NCBI GenBank assembly: GCA_012103455.1
Contig: WLWT01000001.1
Span: 3,045,288-3,109,287 of the forward strand
Source: Gammaproteobacteria bacterium
GTDB taxonomy: Bacteria > Pseudomonadota > Gammaproteobacteria > HK1
Direction of reading: 5' to 3'
DNA length: 64,000 nucleotides
Below are positions 16,647 through 24,418 of the stretch, piece by piece. Both the position numbers and the translations under genes were made by a program. The number at the start of each line of letters is the position of its first letter. Within the stretch, counting starts at the first letter, position 1. The notes below the pieces were generated by a model. That model saw nothing but the letters and a program-made list of their open reading frames with translations, searched no databases and was not told the origin of the DNA.

Positions 16647-17147
16647 ATGACCACCGGCAGCGGAGCAAACGCACCCGAGTCACCCAGCACGCTAGAGACG
16701 GTCGGCCCACTGCAAGGCGCCAGACGGGCCGGCGCGGCGATGGACGCGAACGACGCCGCGGCCCGCTTCATGGGTATGGAGTTGGAAGAGAACCGGCCCG
16801 GCTTTGCGCAACTGTCCCTCACCGTCACCGGCGAGATGATCAACGGTGTCGATGTGTGTCACGGCGGTTTCATCTTCGCCTTGGCCGACACGGCCATGGC
16901 TCACGCCAGCAACAGCCGCAACCAAGTGAGCGTCGCGGCCAGCGCCGGCATCGAATTTCTGCGCCCCACCGTGGCCGGCGACCGGCTCACGGCCCGGGCT
17001 GAAGAAGGGGCCTTAGTGGGCCGCAATGGCATCTACGATGTCAGCGTAGTCAATCAAAACGGCGACCTCATCGCCCTCTTCCGCGGCAAAACCCGCACCA
17101 TAAAAGGCGCAATCGTTCCCGACATGCGCATCAGCGAGCAGGGGTGA
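16647..17147 (+). CDS. paaI: PaaI-type hotdog-fold acyl-CoA thioesterase
   Basis: The product has 166 residues. The hotdog domain starts near residue 32 (MDANDAAARFMGMELEENRPG), with the catalytic segment NGVDVCHGGFIFALADTAMAHASN. PaaI releases CoA from ring-hydroxylated phenylacetyl-CoA, rescuing trapped CoA. The first ~30 residues (TGSGANAPESPSTLETVG) are not part of the fold. The ATG at 16740 is an alternative start that gives the usual length. It is divergent from paaY with about 106 bases between them, so a shared control region is likely. Confidence 0.9.
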   Translation: MTTGSGANAPESPSTLETVGPLQGARRAGAAMDANDAAARFMGMELEENRPGFAQLSLTVTGEMINGVDVCHGGFIFALADTAMAHASNSRNQVSVAASAGIEFLRPTVAGDRLTARAEEGALVGRNGIYDVSVVNQNGDLIALFRGKTRTIKGAIVPDMRISEQG

Positions 17148-17202
17148 AGCCGCACAACGCCTTAATGTCCTAATGACGATACCGTCTAGACGACCACCCC
17201 TA

Positions 17203-17295
17203 CGATGTAAGAATAGATGTAAGAATTAGACGCTCACGCTGGCCCGTGCCCGCCGCTGTTACCTTCTCTTTACGGTTTTTACTTCTCTTTATGGG
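17203..17295. repeat. Two short direct duplications in the paaI downstream region
   Basis: GATGTAAGAA is repeated at 17204-17226, and TTCTCTTTA with flanking matches is repeated at about 17268-17292, next to the 3' end of the convergent beta-propeller gene. These are again short slippage-type duplications. Confidence 0.55.
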
Positions 17296-18488
17296 CACGC
17301 GATGGCGTAAACCCCTTCCACCCCTGGCGGTAACGAATATTCGGACCAGGTGCTCCCCCCATCCTCCGTGCCAAACACTTGACCGCGGCGGGCGGCGCAG
17401 TAAATGCGTTGATCCGTGCGCCCGGTAGTGGCCACACACATCAGCGTACTCGCCATACTCACGCCATGATCAAAGCGCCGCCAGGTCGCCCCTGAATCAT
17501 CACTGCGGTATAGCGAGCCTGCATCCGACACTGCCGCCTTGCTGATAGCGGCGAACAGGGTTTCAGGTGCGTGCGGGGACACGATGACATCACGGGCATA
17601 AGTAATAGGCGAAAAAGCGCCGATGTCGAGATCACGCCAGGACTCGCCCTTGTCTTCGCTCACGAACAAACCCATCCGGTTAGCCAAGAACACGGTTCCA
17701 GGCGCCGCTGGTGAGATCGCCAGTGCGTGGGAATCCATCATCCCTTCGGTATCGGTATCGCTACCGATACGGCTCCTGTAGGCCGCCTGCCCGGTAAACT
17801 CAAGCAAACCAGCGTTGATATCGGTCCAGCTACGCCCACCATCCAAGCTGCGCACGAGGCCGCCCACTTCCAAGGCCACGTACATCTCGTCCGGATTACC
17901 GGGATCCATCGCCAGGCCGATCACCCGCGTGGGAAAACCCATCACACACACCGCCGGCGGCAGCGCGTAATCCAATTGCCGCCAATGCCCGCCGCCGTCA
18001 TCAGTGCGGAACACGCCATTGTCCACAGTGCCGCAGAGCAACACGTTCGATTTTTGAGGATGGAGCAATAAAGACCATGTGATCTCTTCGGTTGGCAGAT
18101 GCATGGAGGTCCAACTCTCACCACCGTCGCCGCTGCGGTAAGGTCCCGCCTGCGTCGCGGCAAACATCTGCGCATCATCCTCGGGATGCACCGCGAGTGC
18201 TCTTATCTCAGCATTCTCAGGTAAGCCATGGCGCAAGAGCACCTCTAAAAATGCACTTTTTCCGCGATTGCGACGTCAGCGCCGTGCTCGAATCCTCAGG
18301 TATCACCTATACACTGCGGTTCTGCGCGCGGTGCTTCCTTGCACTCACGAAAAAATTACTATTTTTAGAGGTGCCCTCAAGTGCTCCCAGGACGCATCGG
18401 CGCTGGCGCGTCTGAACAGACCCACAGTACGGCTACCAGGTGTTGCCGCCACCCACTGCGCGGACCCTACGTAAATCGGCCGATCCAT
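17289..18488 (-). pseudogene. BNR/sialidase-type beta-propeller protein, interrupted by a small insertion
   Basis: The C-terminal 317 residues hold repeated Asp-box motifs (YRSGDGGESWTSM, FRTDDGGGHWRQL, VSEDKGESWRDL, YRSDDSGATWRRF), typical of sialidase or VPS10-like propellers. The true start is the ATG at 18488 behind a GGGAGGGG site, giving DRPIYVGSAQWVAATPGSR. The frame then enters the insertion at about 18241-18372 and meets a stop. Removing 132 bases rejoins both parts in one 355-residue frame (LRA then LLRHGLPEN). The gene is therefore disrupted, although the C-terminal part could still start at a GTG inside the insertion. The original substrate is unknown. Confidence 0.82.
18239..18374. 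mobile_element. MITE-like element of about 136 bp with perfect terminal inverted repeats
   Basis: The element is bounded by GCACCTCTAAAAAT at 18239-18252 and its exact reverse complement at 18361-18374, a 14-base inverted repeat. It encodes no protein. It splits the propeller gene, which shows it was inserted. No clear target duplication longer than 2 bases is visible. The termini resemble those of IS5-type elements but differ from the IS in comEC, so it would depend on a transposase encoded elsewhere. Confidence 0.72.
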
Positions 18489-18502
18489 GCTCTACCCCTC
18501 CC

Positions 18503-18534
18503 ATTGATCTTGGCGTCACTATTGATCTTGGCGC
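18503..18534. repeat. Direct duplication of ATTGATCTTGGCG
   Basis: Two copies of ATTGATCTTGGCG are separated by 5 bases, between the start of the propeller gene and the end of the MoaD-like gene. Confidence 0.75.
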
Positions 18535-18783
18535 CTACCCTGCTTCCAGCTTAGGCAAAAAGAACACTTCGGCACCCTCTGGTAACGGTTGATAGGTGGC
18601 GTGCTCGTTGATTTCTCCGTTGATGGCAACGGTGGTCTCCTCGGCCAAAAATTCGCCGATACCAGGGAAGCGTTCATCCATCGCTTTGATGACCGCGCGC
18701 AGATTACGCGCCTCCACGTAGAACTCGGTCTCACCGTTGGTGAGTTCGGTGGAGCCAGTGGACAGGACGACGCGAACAGCCAT
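18535..18783 (-). CDS. MoaD/ThiS-family ubiquitin-fold protein without the terminal Gly-Gly
   Basis: The product has 82 residues with a beta-grasp pattern: RVVLSTGSTELTNG, a helix LRAVIKAMDERFPGI, then TVAINGEI and GAEVFFLPKLEAG. The family carries sulfur as a C-terminal thiocarboxylate on Gly-Gly for molybdopterin or thiazole synthesis. This protein ends Glu-Ala-Gly, so the usual pair is missing unless the tail tolerates Ala-Gly. It lies 16 bases downstream of the molybdopterin dehydrogenase gene on the same strand, which suggests a cofactor-related or partner role. It is small but well supported by fold pattern and context. Confidence 0.75.
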   Translation of the reverse strand: MAVRVVLSTGSTELTNGETEFYVEARNLRAVIKAMDERFPGIGEFLAEETTVAINGEINEHATYQPLPEGAEVFFLPKLEAG

Positions 18784-18798
18784 GGTCCTTGAACGTCC

Positions 18799-21075
18799 TT
18801 ACAACTCGGTCCCGGAGCGTGAGTCGAGTGCATCGGTCAGCTTGGGCGGCGATATGGGTAGGTCGGTCATACGCCGTCCCACGGCATCGGCGATGGCGTT
18901 GGCGATAGCGGCCATCGGCGGGCAGATACTGACTTCGCCAGCGCCTTTCACACCGAAGGGATGATTCGGATTCGGGCATTCCACCAACACCGGTTCGATC
19001 ATCGGCGTATCGGAAGCAACCGGCACCCGGTAGTCCAGGAAGCCAGGGTTTTGCAGCTTGCCGTCCTCACCGTAGATGTATTCTTCATTGAGCGCCCAGC
19101 CTATCCCCTGCACCACACCGCCTTGGATCTGGCCTTCCACATAATCGGGATGAATGGCGCGGCCCACATCTTGTGCCGCCACGAAGCGCAAAATCGTCAC
19201 TTTGCCCGTATCCGGATCGACTTCCACATCACAGAACTGGGTGGAAAAGCCTGGCGCCTGGCCGGCCGCGGCCACCGTCCCCGTCGCCCCGATGGGGCCA
19301 CCGGTGGCGGCGGCTTTGGCGGCTAACGCCTTGAGGCTCAGCGGCTCGAACTCGCCGACGTTGGAACTGGCCGGCTTGGCGCAACCGTCCTCCCAGACCA
19401 CACCCTCCACGTCCACGTCCCAGATAAGCGCCGCCCGTGCGCGTAGATCATCAATGACTTTTTCACACGCTTGAATGACCGCCATGCCGGTGGCGTACGT
19501 CACCCGCGAGCCGCCAGTGACATGCGTGTAAGGCACCGCGCCCGTGTCCGAGACCTGCGCTTGCACGTTGTAATAATCGATGCCCAAGGTCTCCGCCGCC
19601 ATGATCGCCATGGACGCCCGCGAACCGCCGATGTCCGGGCTGCCGGTGGAGACCACCGCCGTGCCGTCCGCATTGATGAACAAGGTGGCACCCGATTCAC
19701 CGGCGCCGTTGAACCAGTAACCGGAGGCCACGCCGCGCCCCTGATTCGGCCCCAGGGGTTCTTGATAACCTGGATGGTCGAGCAGCGCCTGCACTGTCTC
19801 CAAGTATCCGCCATGGGCCAGCTTCGGCCCGTAGATCATCTGCGTGCCTGGCATCGCCGCATTCTGCTTGCGAAATGCGAGCGGATCCATGCCGATGGAT
19901 TTAGCGGCGATATCCATGGTGCTCTCCACGGCGAAAGCGCTGATGGGCGAACCGGGCGCCCGGTAAGCGGCGGACTTGGGCCGGTTGCACACCACGTCGA
20001 AGCCTTCGGTGCGCTGGTTGGGGATGTCGTAGGTGGCGAACGCGCACATGCAGCCGTTCAACACCGGCGAGCCTGGAAAGGCCCCCCCCTGATAGGCGAA
20101 GCTGCCTTCGGCAGCGATGATAGTGCCGTCGCGCTTGACGCCGATTTTGACGCGCATGGACGCACCCGAAGTGGGGCCGGTGGCCTTGAAGACATCCTCG
20201 CGGGTCATAGCCATGCGCACGGGAGCGCCGGATTTGCGCGACAAGATCATCGCCAATGGTTCTAAGTAAACGGTGGTTTTACCACCGAAACCGCCGCCGA
20301 TTTCCGCCGGATTGACGTGTACGTCACCGACCCGCATACCTGTTAGCCGGGCGGTCAGGTTGCGCACGATGAAATGTCCTTGACTGGAAGACCACAATTC
20401 GCCCCGGCCATTCGGGTGGTAATAAGCCAAAGTGGCGTGGGGTTCTATGTAAGCTTGGTGCACCGGCGCCGTCTTATAGGTCTTCTCCACGATCGCATCC
20501 GCCGCGGCGAAACCGGCTTGCACATCACCGATGGAAAAACCCACCTGTTTGGCGATATTCGATGGTGTCTCCGGCACCGGCTGCGGGCCGCGTGTGATCA
20601 TGTCCTCGAAGAGCAAGGGGGCGTTCGCCGCCATCGCGGCATCGACGTCGATCACATGGGGCAGTACTTCGTAGTCCACTTCGATGAGTGCCAACGCCGC
20701 CTCGGCGATGTGTGCATTGACCGCCGCCACCGCCGCCAAAGCATGCCCTTCATACAGCACTTTCTCACGCGCCATCACGTTGCGGGTGACATGCCAGAAG
20801 TTGACCTGTACCCGTTCATTGCCGATGTAAGCGAAGTCGTGATCAGGCATATCCGCCGCCGTCATGACCGCTTTGACCCCCATGAGGGCCTGAGCTTTTG
20901 AAGTATCTACGGATCTGATGCGGGCGTGGGGATGAGGTGAACGCAGGACCTTGCCAACCAACGTGCCCGGCAGGCTATAGTCGCCACCGTACTTGGCATC
21001 ACCGGTGACTTTAGCCACTCCATCAGGCCGCACCGGCCGCTTACCCACCCACTTGAATTGACGCGCTTCACTCAT
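18799..21075 (-). CDS. Xanthine-dehydrogenase-family molybdopterin-binding large subunit
   Basis: The product has 758 residues. The N-terminal a/b-hammerhead domain (VTGDAKYGGDYSLPGTLVGKVLRSPHPHARI) is followed by the two molybdopterin-binding domains, with NPAEIGGGFGGKT and the active-site glutamate in GVKGAGE (Glu714). Such subunits oxidise aldehydes, purines, CO or aromatic carbons at a molybdenum cytosine-dinucleotide site. The usual FAD (CoxM-like) and 2Fe-2S (CoxS-like) partners are not adjacent; the next gene is a MoaD-like protein. The electron-transfer partners must therefore come from elsewhere. The substrate cannot be assigned. Confidence 0.93.
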   Translation of the reverse strand: MSEARQFKWVGKRPVRPDGVAKVTGDAKYGGDYSLPGTLVGKVLRSPHPHARIRSVDTSKAQALMGVKAVMTAADMPDHDFAYIGNERVQVNFWHVTRNVMAREKVLYEGHALAAVAAVNAHIAEAALALIEVDYEVLPHVIDVDAAMAANAPLLFEDMITRGPQPVPETPSNIAKQVGFSIGDVQAGFAAADAIVEKTYKTAPVHQAYIEPHATLAYYHPNGRGELWSSSQGHFIVRNLTARLTGMRVGDVHVNPAEIGGGFGGKTTVYLEPLAMILSRKSGAPVRMAMTREDVFKATGPTSGASMRVKIGVKRDGTIIAAEGSFAYQGGAFPGSPVLNGCMCAFATYDIPNQRTEGFDVVCNRPKSAAYRAPGSPISAFAVESTMDIAAKSIGMDPLAFRKQNAAMPGTQMIYGPKLAHGGYLETVQALLDHPGYQEPLGPNQGRGVASGYWFNGAGESGATLFINADGTAVVSTGSPDIGGSRASMAIMAAETLGIDYYNVQAQVSDTGAVPYTHVTGGSRVTYATGMAVIQACEKVIDDLRARAALIWDVDVEGVVWEDGCAKPASSNVGEFEPLSLKALAAKAAATGGPIGATGTVAAAGQAPGFSTQFCDVEVDPDTGKVTILRFVAAQDVGRAIHPDYVEGQIQGGVVQGIGWALNEEYIYGEDGKLQNPGFLDYRVPVASDTPMIEPVLVECPNPNHPFGVKGAGEVSICPPMAAIANAIADAVGRRMTDLPISPPKLTDALDSRSGTEL

Positions 21076-21361
21076 CTTCTACTGCTCCCGATAAAAACTT
21101 CAGTGCCCGGGATTTGAGCCCTAGGCGACGGCATGAGAACCCCGACACTTTAAATCAATTCGACGAGCGAGCGCTCTACGCTTACCGTTACAAGCGCCAT
21201 AACTTTACGCGCAGGGTTCGCGGCCTGAATTCTGGCGTGACCACGGTTTGCTCATCGTGCGGGCGGGCGGCAATACCGGCCTCTTCTCAGCTATCATCGG
21301 CGCTTGGCCCGGTGGCCGCATGCGCGATATGGTCCAACCCGTAACCATGGAGATCAACCGT

Positions 21362-21748
21362 ATGAGCGAAGGTTATACCCTGCGCGCTCCGACTGTGGAG
21401 CGCGCCTCGGCCAAGCGCCAAAAGCTCACCCCACCACCCCCATTAACCGGACGCACGGTGGCGCTACTAGGCATCGGTAAAGAGCGCAGCGATGAGTGCC
21501 TAGACAGCCTCGAGCAGATGTTGCCGGCCCGCGGCCACACGGTGCGCCGCTACGCCAAGCCCTCGCCATTCAAGCAGGCGGCCGCCGCGCAATGCGCAGC
21601 GCTGGGCTTTGCACCGGCCATCGTATGGGTACCCCATCCCATCCAGAACCGCAGCGCAGCGGAGCTGGCGCCGAGCGCGGATGATGCCTTAGCGCCGATC
21701 CTTGCCCCACTGGCCGCAGGTCCGGCGCCGGCAGCTCTTGCCCAATAG
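21362..21748 (+). CDS. UGSC-like N-terminal domain protein, probably truncated
   Basis: The ATG at 21362 has GGAGA 8-12 bases upstream and gives 128 residues. The segment LTGRTVALLGIGKERSDECLDSLEQMLPARGHTVRRYAKPSP resembles the N-terminal part of UGSC-family (seleno)proteins. The signature Cys/Sec-Gly-Ser-Cys part is absent. The C-terminal ~50 residues are Ala/Pro-rich with no family match, and neither other frame supplies the missing part. It is therefore either a diverged short protein or a decayed gene. It overlaps the start of the DUF4159 gene and is divergent from the molybdopterin dehydrogenase. Confidence 0.5.
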   Translation: MSEGYTLRAPTVERASAKRQKLTPPPPLTGRTVALLGIGKERSDECLDSLEQMLPARGHTVRRYAKPSPFKQAAAAQCAALGFAPAIVWVPHPIQNRSAAELAPSADDALAPILAPLAAGPAPAALAQ

Positions 21749-22535
21749 GCTGCGGCGTATACCGGGCAGGCGCTTTTGGCGTGCGATCGCGCCTGAACTG
21801 TTGGCGATACCTGGGCTGTTGGCGATGATACTAGCCGCCACATCCACCGCCACGGCACAGCCTGCACCCCACGCCGAGCACGAATTTTTCTTCACCCGGG
21901 CAATCTACTCCGGGCTTAGCGATCTCGATGATTGGGGCCCGCGCTGGGCCATTGATTTTCCGCAGGCGGAGCAACACTTCCTAGTCGCGCTGCAACGGTT
22001 GACCGGTATCGATGCTTACGCACTAGACAATGCCATCGAAATTAGCGACCAAGCGCTACGCGATTATCCTTTTGTCTATGCGGTGGAAGTCGGTGCCATC
22101 ACCCTCTCCGAGGGTGAACGCGAAGCGCTGCGCGCTTACTTGCTCGCCGGTGGCTTTCTCGTCATCGACGATTTTTGGGGCACCTGGGCTTGGCAGCACC
22201 TGGAACAAGCGTTAGCGGCGTTGTTACCAGAATTCGCCATTCGGGAAGTACCGCTGTCGCATCCGATCTTCCATGCCTTCTACGACCTCGATCAGATCAT
22301 GCAAGTGCCGAACGCGGCCCAAGCCGGCACCGGCAAAACCCATGAATTCGACGGCCACACGCCGCATGTGCGCGGCATTTTCGACCATTCGGGCCGGCTT
22401 ATGGTGCTTATCAACTGGAACACCGATCTAGGCGATGCCTGGGAATGGGCCGATGAGCCCACCTATCCGTTACGCTATTCCACCTTCGCCTTCGAGTTCG
22501 GGGTCAATATCGTCATCTATTCAATGACTTTTTGA
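21702..22535 (+). CDS. DUF4159 domain-containing exported protein
   Basis: The product is up to 277 residues from a TTG at 21702. The start is uncertain because no ribosome-binding site stands out; the frame overlaps the previous gene and coupling is likely. A hydrophobic leader (LLAIPGLLAMILAATSTATA) precedes the DUF4159 domain, with EFFFTRAIYSG, DFPQAEQHFLVALQRLTGI, LAGGFLVIDDFWG and a C-terminal NTDLGDAWEWADEPTYP. DUF4159 is often found near MoxR ATPases and von Willebrand domain proteins. None is present here and the function is not known. Confidence 0.78.
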   Translation: MPHWPQVRRRQLLPNRLRRIPGRRFWRAIAPELLAIPGLLAMILAATSTATAQPAPHAEHEFFFTRAIYSGLSDLDDWGPRWAIDFPQAEQHFLVALQRLTGIDAYALDNAIEISDQALRDYPFVYAVEVGAITLSEGEREALRAYLLAGGFLVIDDFWGTWAWQHLEQALAALLPEFAIREVPLSHPIFHAFYDLDQIMQVPNAAQAGTGKTHEFDGHTPHVRGIFDHSGRLMVLINWNTDLGDAWEWADEPTYPLRYSTFAFEFGVNIVIYSMTF

Positions 22536-22559
22536 ATCTCGTCGGGACTTAGGTATAGT
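22532..22559 (+). promoter_or_regulatory. Sigma-70-like promoter for the small exported protein gene
   Basis: TTGAAT at 22532-22537 and TATAGT at 22554-22559 are separated by 16 bases and lie about 65 bases before the ATG at 22624. The -35 element overlaps the stop of the DUF4159 gene. Inferred from consensus match. Confidence 0.45.
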
Positions 22560-22623
22560 CCACACTATCGGCTTCTAATTCCATCACTGGTGAGGCCGCC
22601 CACCCAACATGGGAGAACTGAAG

Positions 22624-22827
22624 ATGCGCAAATCCGTATACATCCTTTCCCTCGCCTTCGCTCTTGGCGGACTGGCTTCTACCGCAGCACACGCTGGTGG
22701 CGGCGGGTGCAACTACTCGAGTCAGGCCAAGAAAAGCGATCTGGAAGCGCCACCGCCTGCCGCCATCACCGGCACTACGACGGTGGAAAAAACCCTCGGT
22801 AAAGCCCTGTCGGATAAAACCACCTAA
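22624..22827 (+). CDS. Small exported protein, 67 residues, unknown function
   Basis: The ATG at 22624 lies 7-11 bases after GGAGAA, so the upstream in-frame ATG at 22609 is unlikely. A clear signal peptide (RKSVYILSLAFALGGLASTAAHA) is followed by a short mature part GGGGCNYSSQAKKSD with a single cysteine and a Pro/Thr-rich tail. Its own promoter and a downstream hairpin terminator suggest a separate transcription unit. No family was recognised. It sits directly before the TRAP transporter operon, but nothing shows that they work together. Confidence 0.7.
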   Translation: MRKSVYILSLAFALGGLASTAAHAGGGGCNYSSQAKKSDLEAPPPAAITGTTTVEKTLGKALSDKTT

Positions 22828-22852
22828 ACTGAATCTCTAATATCTTTGCTCC

Positions 22853-22879
22853 GCCCCCTGGCATCCGCTGGGGGGCTTA
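22853..22879 (+). terminator. Hairpin terminator after the small exported protein gene
   Basis: GCCCCC, a 12-base loop region, then GGGGGC, followed by TTAT. The stem is GC-rich and lies 26 bases after the stop codon. The T tract is short, so termination may be partial. Confidence 0.5.
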
Positions 22880-23045
22880 TGCGCAAGTGCGCAGTAGGCC
22901 AGCCCCCATCCATTCTCCTCACTTTGCTTTTAAGCTTTTCAGCGTTCGAGTAGACTCGCGCCCCTGGTGGCTACCGCTTTGGCAGCGCTAGTCCCATATG
23001 AATACAAGAAACCTTCTTTCGTTGCTCGCAGGAGGACATCCAACT

Positions 23046-24137
23046 ATGCAACGCCGTGATTTCATGAAAACCGCCGCAGTGGCAGGCGCAGGTGCCGCCA
23101 CCGCGGCGGTGGCTGCTCCAGCGCTAGCGCAAGCGCGCAAAGATATGGTGATCGTTTCGTCGTGGCCGCGTGACTTCCCCGGTCTAGGCACCAGCGCGCA
23201 ACGCCTCGCGGCCCGCATCACCGAGGTGTCTCAAGGCGTCATCCAGACCAAGTATTTCGCCGCCGGTGAGCGCGTTGGCGGCTTCGACGTATTCGACGAG
23301 GTGGCCTCCGGCAATTCCCAAGCTTACGTCTCCGCGGAGTACTACTGGAAAGGCAAGCACCCGGCATTCGCTTTTTTCACCGCCGTGCCTTTTGGGATGA
23401 CCACCATCGAGTGGAACGCCTGGATCAAATTCCTGGGCGGCCAAGCACTCTGGGACGAGCTGTCCGGAAGCTTTGGCTTGAAGTGCTTGCCGGCAGGTGC
23501 CACCGGCACGCAGATGGGCGGCTGGTTCAACAAAGAGATCAATTCCGCCGACGACTTGAAAGGCCTCAAGATGCGCATCCCCGGGCTGGGCGGTGACGTG
23601 ATGGCCAAACTGGGCGCCTCTCCGGTTTCCCTGCCGGGTGGTCAGATCTATGAAAACCTGGTCTCCGGCGCCATCGAAGCCACCGAGTGGGTGGGCCCGT
23701 ACAACGACTACTTCATGAAGTTCTACGAAGCGGCCAAGTACTATTACTACCCTGGTTTCCACGAGCCGGGCGGTGGTGTGTGCGTCGGCATGAATGCGTC
23801 GTGGTGGGGTTCGCTCTCCAACTATGAGCAAGCTGTTATCACCGCCTGCTGTATGGAAGAACACGCTGCCCAGTATGAGGAAGCACAAGCGAACAACGGT
23901 GCTTACCTGGCCCGCCTCATCAACGACCACGGGGTACAACTAAAAGAGTTCAGCGAGGACGTGTATGAAGCCTTTGGTGAAGCATCGGCAGCGGTATACG
24001 ACGAGACCCGCCAACACAGCGCACTGGCCAACAAAGTCACCGACGCCTTCATGAAGACGCTACGCGAAGTGGGCGGCTGGCAGAAGATTGCCGAGGTCGC
24101 TTTCAGTAACCGGCGTAACGAAGCGCTGGATATCTAG
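23046..24137 (+). CDS. dctP: TRAP transporter substrate-binding protein DctP
   Basis: The ATG at 23046 follows GGAGGA at 23031-23036. The protein has 363 residues and starts with a twin-arginine-type leader (QRRDFMKTAAVAGAGA, cleaved after ALAQA). The mature DctP fold includes KTKYFAAGERVGGFDVFDEV-like and LKGLKMRIPGLGGDV segments; the conserved arginine in KMRIPG normally binds the substrate carboxylate. It captures an organic acid in the periplasm and hands it to DctQM. The family branch resembles binders of 2-oxo acids and similar monocarboxylates, but the ligand is not certain. It is separated from dctQ by 281 bases containing hairpins. Confidence 0.92.
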   Translation: MQRRDFMKTAAVAGAGAATAAVAAPALAQARKDMVIVSSWPRDFPGLGTSAQRLAARITEVSQGVIQTKYFAAGERVGGFDVFDEVASGNSQAYVSAEYYWKGKHPAFAFFTAVPFGMTTIEWNAWIKFLGGQALWDELSGSFGLKCLPAGATGTQMGGWFNKEINSADDLKGLKMRIPGLGGDVMAKLGASPVSLPGGQIYENLVSGAIEATEWVGPYNDYFMKFYEAAKYYYYPGFHEPGGGVCVGMNASWWGSLSNYEQAVITACCMEEHAAQYEEAQANNGAYLARLINDHGVQLKEFSEDVYEAFGEASAAVYDETRQHSALANKVTDAFMKTLREVGGWQKIAEVAFSNRRNEALDI

Positions 24138-24159
24138 TGCTGGATATCCAGCACTAGAT
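24132..24159. terminator. 28-bp perfect palindrome just after dctP (possible attenuator)
   Basis: A perfect 28-base palindrome spans the dctP stop codon, centred on GGATATCC, with arms reading ATCTAGTGCT. It would form a strong RNA stem. A second GC-rich stem follows at about 24240-24269 (GAGGGACGGGC pairing with GCCCGTCTCCCTC, two bases bulged). Neither has a long T tract. Such structures between dctP and dctQM commonly leave more mRNA for the binding protein than for the membrane parts. That role is inferred here. Confidence 0.5.
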
Positions 24160-24370
24160 TCTGAAGGGCGCTTGGAAACCTGACGCGGTGCTCCCGCGGG
24201 ATTGCGGGGTTACGCTACTGGGAAGTAGACACTCCACAAGAGGGACGGGCAACCCGCCCGTCTCCCTCGCCTAGCCAGCCTCTCGCGTCTGAACCAGCGC
24301 GCCGTCACTCCCCCCGTGTGTTTGCACCCCCTATACGTTTTTGCACCATTAGGTTGTCTAGCCGCATCGG

Positions 24371-24412
24371 CCCAGGGCTTTAACTCCCAGGGCTTTAACT
24401 CCCAGGGCTTTC
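24371..24412. repeat. Tandem repeat, unit 15 bp, three copies
   Basis: AGGGCTTTAACTCCC occurs in tandem immediately upstream of dctQ. The same motif with its flank appears once more near 58680-58700, upstream of truB's 3' end, showing that the unit is not unique to this site. Confidence 0.85.
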
Positions 24413-24418
24413 ATTCTC

